A DNA stretch of 64,000 nt. Source: Clostridium felsineum DSM 794 (GTDB lineage: Bacteria > Bacillota > Clostridia > Clostridiales > Clostridiaceae). The stretch lies in the NCBI RefSeq assembly GCF_002006355.2, contig NZ_CP096980.1, positions 2,914,001-2,978,000 of the forward strand, read 5' to 3'. Of the stretch, positions 17,380-27,500 are shown piece after piece (position 1 is the stretch's first letter; each line of letters opens with the position of its first letter). The position numbers and the translations under genes are program-made. Under the pieces are notes generated by a model that searched no databases, was not told the DNA's origin, and saw only the letters and a list, made by a program, of their open reading frames with translations.

Positions 17380-18801
17380 TTATACTAAATTTTCTCCATT
17401 TGATTCAATTACTTTCTTATACCAATGGAAGCTTTTTTTCGTCTTCCTTCCCATATCGCCTTTTCCATCATTGTCCTTATCTACATATATAAAACCATAA
17501 CGCTTTTTCATTTCACCAGTTGAAGCACTTACTAAATCTATGCATCCCCACATAGTATACCCCATTAGATCTACACCATTTTTAACTGCTTCTTCCATTT
17601 GCACAATATGATCTCTTAAATAATCTATTCTATAATCATCATTTATCGAACCGTCTTTTTCAACTACATCAACAGCTCCAAGTCCATTTTCAACTACCAT
17701 AACAGGTATTTGATAACGATCATAAATATGATTCAAAGTCCATCTTAAACCCTTAGGGTCTATTTGCCATCCCCAATCAGATGCTTTTAAGTATGGATTT
17801 TTATATCCTCCAAGAAGATTTCCAGAAACCTCTTTATCATTCTTATCTGTAGTTACCACATTTGACATATAGTAACTAAAGGAATAAAAATCAACACAAC
17901 CCTCTCTTAAAGTTTTTTCATCATCTTTTTCCATTTTAATTTCTACACCATTTTCTTTAAAATAGTTAAGCGCAAAACCTGGATAATATCCTCTTACCTG
18001 AACATCAGAACATAACATATTATGAAGTTGATCCTTTCTTTGAGCCTCAAGTACATCATCTGGATTGCAAGTTTTAGCATAGTTACACATATAGGCTATC
18101 ATACAACCTATTTTAAAGTCTGGATTTATTGAATGGCCTAATTTGACTGCTTTTGCACTTGCTACAAATTGATGATGAAGAGCTTGAAATCTAAGCTGCA
18201 TCTCATTATCACCTTTTTTAGGAATTATTCCTCCGCCCATATACGCACCAAACTCTGGAATTGTAAGACAGTTTATCTCATTAAAAGTAAGCCAGTACTT
18301 TACTTTATTTTTGTATCTATTAAATATAGTTTCACAGTATGTTGTATAGCAGTCAACTACTTCTCTTCCTGCCCAACCATTATATTTTTTAGTTAAACCA
18401 AAAGGTGTTTCATAATGAGATATAGTTACAAGTGGTTCTATATTATATTTTAAAAGTTCATCGAATACGTTATCATAAAATTGAAGTCCTGCTTCATTAG
18501 GTTCTTTATCATCTCCATTTGGAAATATTCTTGACCATGCAATAGACATTCTAAAAGTTTTAAACCCCATTTGGGCAAATAGCTTTATATCTTCTTTATA
18601 ATGATGATAAAAATCAATTGCTTCATGACTTGGATAATAGGTTCCTTCTTCTAAAACAGGTGTAATACGTCTAGGAGTTGTGTGCGTTCCTCCAGTCATC
18701 ATATCAGCTGTACTTGGTCCTTTACCATCTTCATTCCAAGCCCCTTCAAATTGATTAGCAGCTGTAGCTCCTCCCCATAAAAAACCATCTTTCATTTTCA
18801 T
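17380..18801 (-). CDS. 6-phospho-beta-glucosidase, GH1 (lone copy under DeoR)
   Basis: 473 residues, about the same length and layout as the operon copy: acid/base in TFNEIN, nucleophile in MVVENGLGA, and the phospho-sugar motif SASTGEMKKRYGFIYVD. The two proteins end almost identically (KKSF.WYKKVIESNG), so they are recent paralogues or close homologues. It has no transporter beside it and is preceded by a clear promoter with operator-like dyads (18832-18898), next to a DeoR-family repressor gene. RBS AGGAAGTG before ATG. Substrate preference relative to the other copy cannot be read. Confidence 0.93.
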   Translation of the reverse strand: MKMKDGFLWGGATAANQFEGAWNEDGKGPSTADMMTGGTHTTPRRITPVLEEGTYYPSHEAIDFYHHYKEDIKLFAQMGFKTFRMSIAWSRIFPNGDDKEPNEAGLQFYDNVFDELLKYNIEPLVTISHYETPFGLTKKYNGWAGREVVDCYTTYCETIFNRYKNKVKYWLTFNEINCLTIPEFGAYMGGGIIPKKGDNEMQLRFQALHHQFVASAKAVKLGHSINPDFKIGCMIAYMCNYAKTCNPDDVLEAQRKDQLHNMLCSDVQVRGYYPGFALNYFKENGVEIKMEKDDEKTLREGCVDFYSFSYYMSNVVTTDKNDKEVSGNLLGGYKNPYLKASDWGWQIDPKGLRWTLNHIYDRYQIPVMVVENGLGAVDVVEKDGSINDDYRIDYLRDHIVQMEEAVKNGVDLMGYTMWGCIDLVSASTGEMKKRYGFIYVDKDNDGKGDMGRKTKKSFHWYKKVIESNGENLV

Positions 18802-18831
18802 TTACAACACTTCCTATCGTCAATTATTTTT

Positions 18832-18898
18832 GTTCTTCATATGAACATTATACTTCTCATAATTCATATAGTCAATATAAAAGTTCACTATATGAATT
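18832..18898 (-). promoter_or_regulatory. Promoter with DeoR-type operator dyads for the lone GH1 gene
   Basis: Minus strand: TTGACT (18870-18875), 17-base spacer, TATAAT (18847-18852). Copies of an ATATGAA/TTCATAT motif lie before -35 (AATTCATATAGT), within the spacer (ACTATATGAATT) and after -10 (GTTCATATGAAGAAC). The outer two arms form an inverted repeat spanning 18861-18898. The same motif stands after the deoR -10 box, which suggests common control. Confidence 0.8.
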
Positions 18899-18911
18899 AT
18901 TATATAAAAAA

Positions 18912-18936
18912 GCAATCTACATTAGTTGCAGATTGC
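18912..18936 (-). terminator. Terminator after deoR
   Basis: GCAATCT / AGATTGC hairpin with six T residues on the minus strand, just after the stop at 18944. Confidence 0.85.
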
Positions 18937-18943
18937 TTTGTAA

Positions 18944-19681
18944 TTAAGCATATATTATTTTCAAATTATCATCTTCAAAATCGATTTTTGAATCAGTTAT
19001 AACCGATAACTCTTCAATTTTAGCATAGGTATAAAATTTTCTAACATTAAATTTTGATGTATCTGCAAGTACATAGCACTTTTCAGCCGCTCTTATTACT
19101 GCCTTTTTCAACTTTACATCATCCATTGGATTGGTCTTAAATCCCCCAATAGAATCAATTCCCATAGTTCCTAAAAACGCTATATCAAAATTCATCATAC
19201 CTATTTTTTTTTCTGCATCTTCGCTCATAATTAAATTTCTTTCCTTTTTAGCATAACCACCTAAAACATATGTGTCTATATCCTTCTCAATTAACTTTTG
19301 TATATGCATTATTCCGTTTGTAACCACTGTAACATTTTTAGATTTTATATAATTAATTAAGTAATAGCAAGTTGACCCAGAATCTATAAATATAAAATCA
19401 TCATCCCTTATTAAACTTGCTGCTTTTTCAGCTATTTTCATCTTTGCTTCTTTATTTTCACCAAAAATCTGTTCAATTATTCCTTTTTCAGCTTTAAAGG
19501 TTTCAATTATTTGTGCACCGCCTCTAGTTCTCATTAAAAGATTTTTTTTCTCCATCTCTATAAGATCACGCCTAACTGTTGATCTCGATATATTAAAGAC
19601 ATCCATTAATTCTTGAACCTCAGCTTCTTTATTTTCTTGTAAATATTTTATGATTTTTTCCCATCTTTCAAACATCACCAT
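18944..19681 (-). CDS. DeoR-family transcriptional repressor
   Basis: About 245 residues. N-terminal helix-turn-helix (EAEVQELMDVFNISRSTVRRDLIEMEKKNLLMRTRGGAQ, residues about 18-57) and the C-terminal DeoR sensor domain (about 75-235, FIDSGSTCYYLI, VTNG, LGTMGIDSIGGFKT, VLADTSKFN) that binds a phosphorylated sugar. ATG at 19681 is chosen because AGGTGA precedes it by five bases; an in-frame GTG lies three codons upstream. It probably represses the GH1 gene downstream and itself. Confidence 0.92.
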   Translation of the reverse strand: MVMFERWEKIIKYLQENKEAEVQELMDVFNISRSTVRRDLIEMEKKNLLMRTRGGAQIIETFKAEKGIIEQIFGENKEAKMKIAEKAASLIRDDDFIFIDSGSTCYYLINYIKSKNVTVVTNGIMHIQKLIEKDIDTYVLGGYAKKERNLIMSEDAEKKIGMMNFDIAFLGTMGIDSIGGFKTNPMDDVKLKKAVIRAAEKCYVLADTSKFNVRKFYTYAKIEELSVITDSKIDFEDDNLKIIYA

Positions 19682-19703
19682 AATAATCACCTGTTGAATT
19701 CAA

Positions 19704-19755
19704 ATTGTTCATTATATGAATAAAATATTATCATTCTATTCACTTCTTGTCAATT
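19704..19755 (-). promoter_or_regulatory. Promoter and operator-like site of deoR
   Basis: Minus strand: TTGACA, 17-base spacer AGAAGTGAATAGAATGA, TAATAT, then TATTCATATAATGAACAATT. The TTCATATAATGAA dyad resembles the motifs around the GH1 promoter at 18832-18898, consistent with autoregulation. Confidence 0.75.
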
Positions 19756-19767
19756 AAGGTTGTCTAG

Positions 19768-20664
19768 CTATTGAGGCTTCTTAAAATAATATAATTTACC
19801 ATCCTCTACAGAGTATTGAAGTAAATTTTTGTTATAAAGGTATGCTATAAAAGCCGAAACTGCTGAGAAATTTATGTGATATTGATTAAAATCCATAGAT
19901 AAATCATTCAGTATTGCTAGATTTTCAAGTATATCTTCCCTTGTTAAGGGCTGATCTAAAAGTTCCATTATTTGATTTTTATAATTTTCTATATTATTTA
20001 AATTATCATCTACTATTTCTATAAGCTCTTCTTTATCAAAAAATTTATCAGAATGACTTATAACAAAATAGTCCGCATCGATTTCTTTTAAGCCTTTTAA
20101 AGTTTCTTCTTCTTTTTCTACATCATAAAGGTATGGAAGTGAATATTTTTTTAGTGTTTCAGAAGAGAAAACACTATCCCCTAAAAAACATACCTTCTCT
20201 CTTGTTATTATTCCTATTAAATCTATGGTATGTCCTGGGAGCTTTACTACTTCAAATTTTTCATCACCTATTTTATTTTCTCCTTTATCCATTATATAGT
20301 CAACAAAAAAAGCTTTGTTACTTTTATGTAGTTCCTTTATGGCACTTGCTCCAAAAAGTCCTGTTGGATAAAGATGCACATTTTCCATACTTACTTTTTC
20401 TTTTTCTGAAGTATAGACTAAACAGCCAGGATAAGTATTTTGAAAATATAAATTACCACCACAATGATCCATGTGATGATGTGTGTTTATTATGTATTTA
20501 GGGTGCAGACCATTTTCTATTAAAACTTCATCAATTTTTCTAGCATCACTATTGTGCATTCCTGTATCTATTAGTAAACAATTTTTATTTTTAAATACAT
20601 ATACTCCTATATTGGTAGGTGCATTTATATAATAATTATTTCCTTTTATTTTCTCTAATTTCAT
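19768..20664 (-). CDS. Metallo-beta-lactamase-fold hydrolase with C-terminal extension
   Basis: 298 residues. Metal motif NTHHHMDHCGGN (about 62), LPGHTIDLIG and FLGDSVFS give a complete MBL metal site; a helical C-terminal part (about 215-290) resembles the winged-helix tail of some glyoxalase II-like/MBL proteins. No good ribosome site stands before the ATG at 20664, and a GGAGG about 55 bases upstream is not in frame with a usable start; the start is therefore uncertain. Function unknown. Divergent from an acyltransferase gene. Confidence 0.8.
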   Translation of the reverse strand: MKLEKIKGNNYYINAPTNIGVYVFKNKNCLLIDTGMHNSDARKIDEVLIENGLHPKYIINTHHHMDHCGGNLYFQNTYPGCLVYTSEKEKVSMENVHLYPTGLFGASAIKELHKSNKAFFVDYIMDKGENKIGDEKFEVVKLPGHTIDLIGIITREKVCFLGDSVFSSETLKKYSLPYLYDVEKEEETLKGLKEIDADYFVISHSDKFFDKEELIEIVDDNLNNIENYKNQIMELLDQPLTREDILENLAILNDLSMDFNQYHINFSAVSAFIAYLYNKNLLQYSVEDGKLYYFKKPQ

Positions 20665-20799
20665 GTTTTTTATGGATTAATATAGCTTTTTAAAGAAAGA
20701 GCACTTTAATCCAATTACCTCCTTGCAAACTATAATTTACTGTATATTCCATAAGATGTATAATTTTTGTATACATTAAAAGAAAGTATGGTGATATAA

Positions 20800-21870
20800 A
20801 TGTCCTCTCTAACTTTCAAGCTTATTTTTTCTTATAGAATTTTTATTTATTTACTAGTCTTTATTTTATTTCCTATACTGCTTTTTTACAAGTCTTCCAT
20901 TTCACGTGTCAAACAATACAATGATGAATTCCTTTCAAAAAAATCTACAGACTGCATAAAGGGTCTATCCATACTAGTGATAATTTTACACCATATATCA
21001 CTTAAAATGCAACCTGTAGGATTTATGGCAATTTATACTTGCTTCGGACATATTGCTGTTAGCACATTTCTATTTTTTTCAGGCTATGGTTTAATGGTTT
21101 CAAAATTAAGAAAAGAAAATTACTTAAAAAACTTCTTTTCAAAACGCTTAAGTAAAGTCTATTTACCTTTTGTTATTATAAATGGTATAACTATAGTAAT
21201 AGCAGCGTTGGTTCTTCATGCTAAATTCAATTTAAAAGATGTATTGCTTTATCTTTCTGGTATTCAATTAATAGACTCTACACAATGGTTTGTAATAGCA
21301 ATATTAGTATTTTATTTATGTTTCTATATATGCTTTAAATTTTTTAAGCCTATAATAGCACAGCATATACTTCTTTTTCTTACCTTTGTATACTTCTTTT
21401 TTATGATATTTACAGGCTTTAGAGAATGGTGGTTTAATACTGCTTTCTCATTTCCTATTGGTGTATACGTTGCAATAAATTATACTACCATCAGTAACTT
21501 TCTAAAAAAGAACTATATACTAACACTTATTCCTACTTTAATAGGCTTTTTAGTTTTTTTCGCTTTAGCACATATGATTCCATCATCAATAATGCCTTTA
21601 TATCAAACAATAACTTCCGTAATATTTGTGCTTTTAGTTCTATTATTTTTACTTAAATTTAAAATTTCATCACCTCCACTGCTTTTTATTGGAGCCATAT
21701 CCTACGAAATGTATCTTGTTCATATGAAGGTATTAGTAGCTTACTTTACTGCTGTTCATATAAAAGGCAGTTACAGTGTATATTTATATCTTGTACTTGT
21801 TGTTCTAATATCCTTTGCTTTTAATAAATTATTTAACTTAAGTAAAAACAAAAAAGTAAAAGTAACTTAA
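20800..21870 (+). CDS. Membrane acyltransferase, acyltransferase-3 family (OafA/YrhL-like)
   Basis: 356 residues with about ten membrane helices. The N-terminal helix begins FSYRIFIYLLVFILFPILLFY; next comes DCIKGLSILVIILHHISLK with the conserved His used in acyl transfer, and FFFSGYGLMVS. Family members O-acetylate cell-surface sugars or peptidoglycan. Substrate unknown. RBS GGTGATATAA before ATG. Followed by a bidirectional terminator. Confidence 0.85.
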   Translation: MSSLTFKLIFSYRIFIYLLVFILFPILLFYKSSISRVKQYNDEFLSKKSTDCIKGLSILVIILHHISLKMQPVGFMAIYTCFGHIAVSTFLFFSGYGLMVSKLRKENYLKNFFSKRLSKVYLPFVIINGITIVIAALVLHAKFNLKDVLLYLSGIQLIDSTQWFVIAILVFYLCFYICFKFFKPIIAQHILLFLTFVYFFFMIFTGFREWWFNTAFSFPIGVYVAINYTTISNFLKKNYILTLIPTLIGFLVFFALAHMIPSSIMPLYQTITSVIFVLLVLLFLLKFKISSPPLLFIGAISYEMYLVHMKVLVAYFTAVHIKGSYSVYLYLVLVVLISFAFNKLFNLSKNKKVKVT

Positions 21871-21910
21871 TTTTCTTGCTTTCTATAACATGAAACATCA
21901 AAAAGTTAGA

Positions 21911-21939
21911 AAAACCAGAAACAATTTTTCTGGTTTTTT
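21911..21939. terminator. Bidirectional terminator
   Basis: AAAAACCAGAAA / TTTCTGGTTTTT hairpin with T runs on both strands, between the plus-strand acyltransferase and the minus-strand small winged-helix gene. Confidence 0.88.
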
Positions 21940-22134
21940 TATGTATATAATAGTCTATTTTTCCACAGAATAATAACATCTTTTAGGTGATATCACTTTA
22001 CCATCAGCTTTAAGTGCTTTTATAACTTTATCCGCTTCTTTAGCATCAACGCCTACTTTTTCTGCAACCTCTTTAACTTTAAGTGGCTCATCTGAATCTG
22101 TCAGTACCTTCAAAATACTTTCTTTTAATTCCAT
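21940..22134 (-). CDS. Small winged-helix-like protein (64 aa)
   Basis: ATG at 22134 follows GGAGGAGT by four bases. The protein begins MELKESILKVLTDSDEPLK and continues VKEVAEKVGVDAKEADKV, IKALKADGKVISPKRCYY, which fits a helix-turn-helix with a short wing. A stand-alone DNA-binding domain of this size could be a regulator or an adaptor; I know no named family for it. Its stop lies at the edge of the terminator hairpin. It is divergent from the DegT-like aminotransferase gene, whose promoter shares the intergenic space. Confidence 0.75.
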
Positions 22135-22326
22135 AACTACTCCTCCATAATAATTTTTATTTATTAATAACTATTGTTAATATACTACAATTTTTGTAAC
22201 TTGTAAATATAAATCTTAAATTTTATAATATTATTACAATATAAATTTCTTTATTTGTATAAATTAACACAAATTTATAACGACTTTATTAATATACAGT
22301 TTATTACTTGAAAGGCGGTAATCACA

Positions 22327-23511
22327 ATGAAAAAATATAACATACCATTTTCACCACCAGATCTTACAGAAAAAGAAATTGAAAGTGTTATTGAAGTTTT
22401 AAAATCCGGATGGATTACCTCAGGTCCAAAGGTTTTTGAGTTTGAAAATAAGGTGGCTGAATATTGTGAGTGTGAAAAGGCTGTTGCTGTTTCTAGTGCA
22501 ACTTCAGCTCTTGATTTAATAATGAGAGTTTTAAATTTTAATGCTCCTGATGAGATAATAACAACTCCCTACACTTATGCCTCTACTTCAAATACTATAT
22601 GTCATAGAGGAATTAAACCAATATTTGTAGACCTTGAAAAAGATTCATTTCTAATAGATATAAATAAAATAAAAGATGCAATAACTGCTAAAACAAAGGC
22701 TATAGTAACTGTTGATATTGCAGGTATACCTTTAGATTATGATGCAATTAGAAATCTTCTAAAAGAGCTACATAGAGAAGATATCGCACTAATATCTGAC
22801 TCTTCTCATGCTTTTGGAGCTACATATAAAGGAAAAAAGGTTGGCTGCCAAGCTGATTTTCATGTATTTTCTTTTCATGCAGTAAAAAATCTTACAACCG
22901 CTGAAGGTGGAGCTATAACTTTTAACGACAACAACTTTAATGGAAAAGAAGATTTATATAAAGAATTTAAGTACACCGCTTTAAATGGTCAAACAAAGGA
23001 TGCTCTTACAAAATCAAAGGCCGGCGGTTGGCAATATGACATTTTAACTGATGGTCTGAAATGCAATATGACAGATATTCATGCCTCTATTGGTCTTGTT
23101 CAGCTTACTCGTTATAAAGATATGTTAAAAAGAAGAGCTGAACTTACAGAAATCTATACCGATGCTTTAAAGGATAAAGCTTGGGCTATTATACCTTTTA
23201 CAAAGGATTATGAAAAAGAAACTTCTTATCATCTATATCCATTAAGAATAAAGGATTTTACTGAAGCTGAGCGTAATGAAGTAATAAACTTACTTGCAGA
23301 GATAGGTATACCAACAAATGTACATTTCACTCCTCTGCCAATGTTCACTTACTATAAATCTTTAGGGTACTCTATTGACGACTATCCTAATTGCTACAAT
23401 CAATATAAAAATGAATTAACTCTTCCGTTATATTCATCGCTATCAGATGAGGATGCAAAATCTGTTGTTACTGAAGTTATAGCTGCAATTGAAAAAGTTA
23501 AAGAGAAATAA
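22327..23511 (+). CDS. DegT/DnrJ/EryC1/StrS-family PLP aminotransferase
   Basis: 394 residues. PLP-dependent sugar aminotransferase fold: SSATSALDLIMRVL, TPYTYASTSNTI, SDSSHAFGATYKGKKVG and VFSFHAVKNLTTAEGG with the Schiff-base Lys in the last motif. Members transaminate keto-sugars of surface polysaccharides and secondary metabolites. There are no other sugar-nucleotide genes next to it, so the pathway is not readable from the window. RBS AAAGGCGG before ATG; terminator follows directly. Confidence 0.9.
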   Translation: MKKYNIPFSPPDLTEKEIESVIEVLKSGWITSGPKVFEFENKVAEYCECEKAVAVSSATSALDLIMRVLNFNAPDEIITTPYTYASTSNTICHRGIKPIFVDLEKDSFLIDINKIKDAITAKTKAIVTVDIAGIPLDYDAIRNLLKELHREDIALISDSSHAFGATYKGKKVGCQADFHVFSFHAVKNLTTAEGGAITFNDNNFNGKEDLYKEFKYTALNGQTKDALTKSKAGGWQYDILTDGLKCNMTDIHASIGLVQLTRYKDMLKRRAELTEIYTDALKDKAWAIIPFTKDYEKETSYHLYPLRIKDFTEAERNEVINLLAEIGIPTNVHFTPLPMFTYYKSLGYSIDDYPNCYNQYKNELTLPLYSSLSDEDAKSVVTEVIAAIEKVKEK

Positions 23512-23542
23512 AAAATCAGGGAGCTTACGTTCCCTGATTTTT
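23511..23542. terminator. Bidirectional terminator
   Basis: AAAAATCAGGGA / TCCCTGATTTTT hairpin between the convergent DegT and YhaM genes; it overlaps the YhaM stop. Confidence 0.88.
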
Positions 23543-24509
23543 ATTTGTCTTCATTTTTATCAAATTTTGATTTATATATTCTTCTTCTATCTAAAGACCA
23601 TATTGCGTCTGACATTTCTCCAGGATCCGTTGTTTCAAGTGCTTTTTTCATATCAAACATAGACGCATCCATATCATCTAAATGATGCAATACTTCCGCT
23701 TCTGGAAACATCGGTTTTTTAGGGCTTCCGTATTCGGCTTCATAATGATGAGATAGTACCATGTGTTCAAGCATCATAGATATTTCCTTATCTGCTCCTA
23801 CCTTTTTAGCTGAATTTCTAACCTTTTCAACTCCTAAAATTATATGACCTAAAAGCTGTCCTTCTATACTATAATCAGTAACTATTCCAAGCTCTGAAGA
23901 TTCCATTTCCTCTAGTTTTGCCATATCATGAAGTATTACACCTGCATATATTAAATCTGTATTTAGGAATGTATATACCTCACTTATTTTTTCTCCTGCC
24001 TTAAGCATAGTTGATGTATGATATAAAAGCCCTGAACGAACTGAATGATGATTCTTTTTTGCAGCAGGCCAATACATTATTTTCTCTCCTGCACTCTCCA
24101 AAACATCATAAAGAATATTCTTTATATCATCATTTTTTACTTTTTCTACATACTCTAATATAGTTGAATACATATCATCTGCAAGGTATGGTGCAGACGG
24201 AACAAAATCAGATACTTTAACTTCATCTGACTCTACAGTTTTTCTTATTTTATCTATCTTTAATTGAAGGTTATTCTGCCATTCAATTACTGTTCCCCTT
24301 ACCTTTACAAGAATATTGTTTACAAAGGTATCCTCGTCTGAATCAGATGCATCCCAAAGCTTTCCATTTATATCTCCTGTTTTATCACCAAAAGTAAAAT
24401 CAAGATACTTCTTGTTATTAGAAGAAATTCTTTTTTCCACTGATTTAATTATAAAGAAGCCATCTATTCTATTTCCTGCTTCTAGTTCACTAATAGTTTT
24501 TAATTCCAA
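23541..24509 (-). CDS. YhaM-like 3'-5' exonuclease (OB fold plus HD domain)
   Basis: 322 residues, the family length. N-terminal OB fold (about 10-100, KKYLDFTFGDKTGDINGKLWDA, VRGTVIEWQNNLQLKIDKI), then an HD domain (about 150-290: HHSVRSGLLYHT, LIYAGVILHDMAK with the metal HD pair, HHYEAEYGSP). In B. subtilis this enzyme trims single-stranded 3' ends of RNA and DNA. A TTG start is used with GGAGG eight bases upstream. It lies next to addA on the same strand. Confidence 0.92.
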   Translation of the reverse strand: MELKTISELEAGNRIDGFFIIKSVEKRISSNNKKYLDFTFGDKTGDINGKLWDASDSDEDTFVNNILVKVRGTVIEWQNNLQLKIDKIRKTVESDEVKVSDFVPSAPYLADDMYSTILEYVEKVKNDDIKNILYDVLESAGEKIMYWPAAKKNHHSVRSGLLYHTSTMLKAGEKISEVYTFLNTDLIYAGVILHDMAKLEEMESSELGIVTDYSIEGQLLGHIILGVEKVRNSAKKVGADKEISMMLEHMVLSHHYEAEYGSPKKPMFPEAEVLHHLDDMDASMFDMKKALETTDPGEMSDAIWSLDRRRIYKSKFDKNEDK

Positions 24510-24556
24510 AAATATTCCTCCATTCCTATACTATCAAATAAAAAATACCCCTACCC

Positions 24557-27500
24557 TTATTCTATTTTAATAGTATCACCTGTATAAAACAAATAAAGAT
24601 ATTTTTCCTTTACCCTTAATCCTGTTATAGTTTCAAGAGCTCTTTTATAATAATTAATTTGATAAGTATACTTTTTTATTATTTCATCTAAATTTTCATC
24701 ATTTACATAATCATTTTTATAGTCTAAAAGCACTATTTCATTGTTTTCTTCAAAAAATAAATCTACAATTCCTTGAACTACTATGTTTTCATCATTATAA
24801 GTATCTGGCAAATCCTTATATATTTCTGTACTTTTAACTCTTATTTGAAATGGAAACTCCCTATAAACTTTTTCTGCATTAATAGTTCTATTTCCTACAT
24901 CACTTGTGAAAAACTTCAAAATTTTATTTGCATTTACAACTTCAGCCTGCTTCTCTGTTAATATTTTTCTAAAAACCATGTCATCTATTTGATGACTTAT
25001 ATTTTTTAAGCTTATATCACTTCTTATATCATTAAAATTTAAATGCTGCATTACTGAGTGTACTGCTGTTCCCCTCTTTGCTGGCGATAATTTTTTAACA
25101 CCCTCAAGGAAAAGAGGTTTTTGTAAAAGCTGAGGCGTATAAATATTAGCTGCAGCTACACCTTCTTTATCTTCATTTGAACTTCTTTTAAGTTCAGTAA
25201 CTGAAAGCAGCGATGGAAGCTCAGTAGCCCTATCATATTGATATTTAAACTGAAGTCTATCTTCTATTTTTTCTACATATTCACTTTCATAAGGCGAATT
25301 TTTTATAATATCTAATTTCTTATAAAACTTTTCTAACTTCTCATTAATGTTTTTCTCATTTTCTAATAATACTTCATTAAAACTTAGTATATCATCTCTA
25401 TCTAGTAAATTCACTTGCCATTTAGAATTATCATAAATTAAAGTTTCTATATCATCAGTATCTATTATATCTCTTAAATTTTCAGCATCCTTGTGACGTA
25501 TAACTGCGCTGGCTATCCAATCTAAAAAGCTCTTACTTTTAAGTATATAGTCTTCTGATATCTTATTTTGTTTACTTCTTAAATTCACGGCCCATTTAAA
25601 AACTGACTTTTTTATATCTTTAGCTGCGCCTACTATTATAAGCTTTTCTTTTGCTCTTGTAAAAGCCACATATAGAATTCTCATCTCTTCTGAAAGCGTT
25701 TCTAGCTTTATCCTAGTTTTTATAGCCTCTTTTGCCAAAGTTTTATGTGAAATTCTTTTTTTATAATCCACATATTCTGGACCGAATCCAAGGTTATTAT
25801 GAAAAATTACAGGATTATTTATATCCATTAGATTAAAGTTTTTTCCAACGCCGCCCACAAAAACTACGGGGAATTCAAGACCTTTACTTTTGTGTATACT
25901 CATTATTCTAACTACATTTTCATTCTCACCTAAAATTTTTGCACTTCCCATGTCACCACTAGTTAATTTAAGTTTATTTATAAAATTTATAAAATTAAAC
26001 AACCCCTTATAACTAGTTTCACTATAGACCTTAGCCCTTTGAAATAACATTTTTAAATTTGCTTGACGCTGAATTCCTCCACTTACGGCTCCAACGTAAC
26101 CATAATATCCAGTATCCGTGTAAAGATACCATATAAATTCATCTATAGGTGTGTATATTGCTTCTTTTCGCCACACTTGAAGTCTTTTTAGAAAGCTTTT
26201 TATCTTTATTGAAAGCTCATCTTCCCCATTTTCTTCTACTCGCTTAAGTTTATCATAAAAGGTATCTCCCTCAATAAGCTTTATGTCTATTAAATCTTCT
26301 ACTGTAAATCCTCCAATAGGTGATTTTAAAACTGCTGCCATAGGTATATCCTGTCTTGGATTATCAATTATCTTAAGAAGCGATAGCATAGTTTTAATTT
26401 CCGGTGCATCAAAATATCCTGAATTTGCATCTGCAAAAACTGGTATTCCCATATTTTTAAGTTCATCTAAAAAAACATTTGCCCAACCTTTTGTAGATCT
26501 TAATAAAATTACAATATCTTTAAATTCCGTTTTTCTATATTCATTTGTATTTTTATCAAGTACCTTAAAATTTTCTTTAAGCTCTAAAATTCTTCTTCCT
26601 ATAAGCCTTGCCTCAAGCATTATATTATCTACGGTCTCTTCATCCTCATTATTCTCTTTCACTTCATCATTTTCTTCACTTTTTTCTATTATATTTAATT
26701 CCACAGAATGAGATATTGAGTTTTCTTCCACTTTCTCGTAACTTGCACCTAAATTTAAGCTTTCATTATCATTATAATCAAGTTCTCCAATATTTACTGA
26801 CATTATTTGCTTAAATATAAAATTCACTGCATCAAGAACTTCTTTTCTACTTCTGAAATTTTTATATAAAAGAACTTTCCTATCCTTTTTGCCCTTTTCA
26901 TTTTTATAACTATTATACTTATCCAAAAATATGCCAGGATTAGCTTGCCTAAATCTATATATACTTTGTTTTACATCTCCTACCATGAACAAATTAGGAT
27001 TTTCAGTATCTTTTTTTGAAATAGTTCCTAATATAACTTCTTGAACCATATTACTATCTTGATATTCATCTATCAAGATTTCTTCATATTTATCTCTCAT
27101 TTTTAGTGCAGTTTCAGAAGGCACTATATTTCCTTTATCATCACTTTTTACAAGTATTGATAAACACATATGCTCAAAATCATTAAAATCAATTATTCCT
27201 CTTTTTTTCTTTTTATCCTTATATCTAACATCAAATTCTATTACAAGCTCACTTAAGGTTTTCATAAGAGGATATAGTTCTTTAAACTGATTTTTTATAT
27301 CTTCATTATTTTGTGAAAGAATATCGTCGCTTATTTTGGACAAACTTTTCTTAATGCCATCCCTTATATCACGCACAAGTTTTTGTTTTTCTTTATCTGC
27401 ATCCTTAGGGCATCTTTTTAAAGTTTTAAACTGCACATTTTTAAGTTCTTCATAAAACTTTTCATAACTATCTGATGCAGAAATTAAATTTTCAAGCATT

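Noticed and set aside
24773..24961. Antisense frames inside addA and other large minus-strand genes
   Set aside because: All have the composition expected of reversed AT-rich coding DNA and lack starts with ribosome sites.
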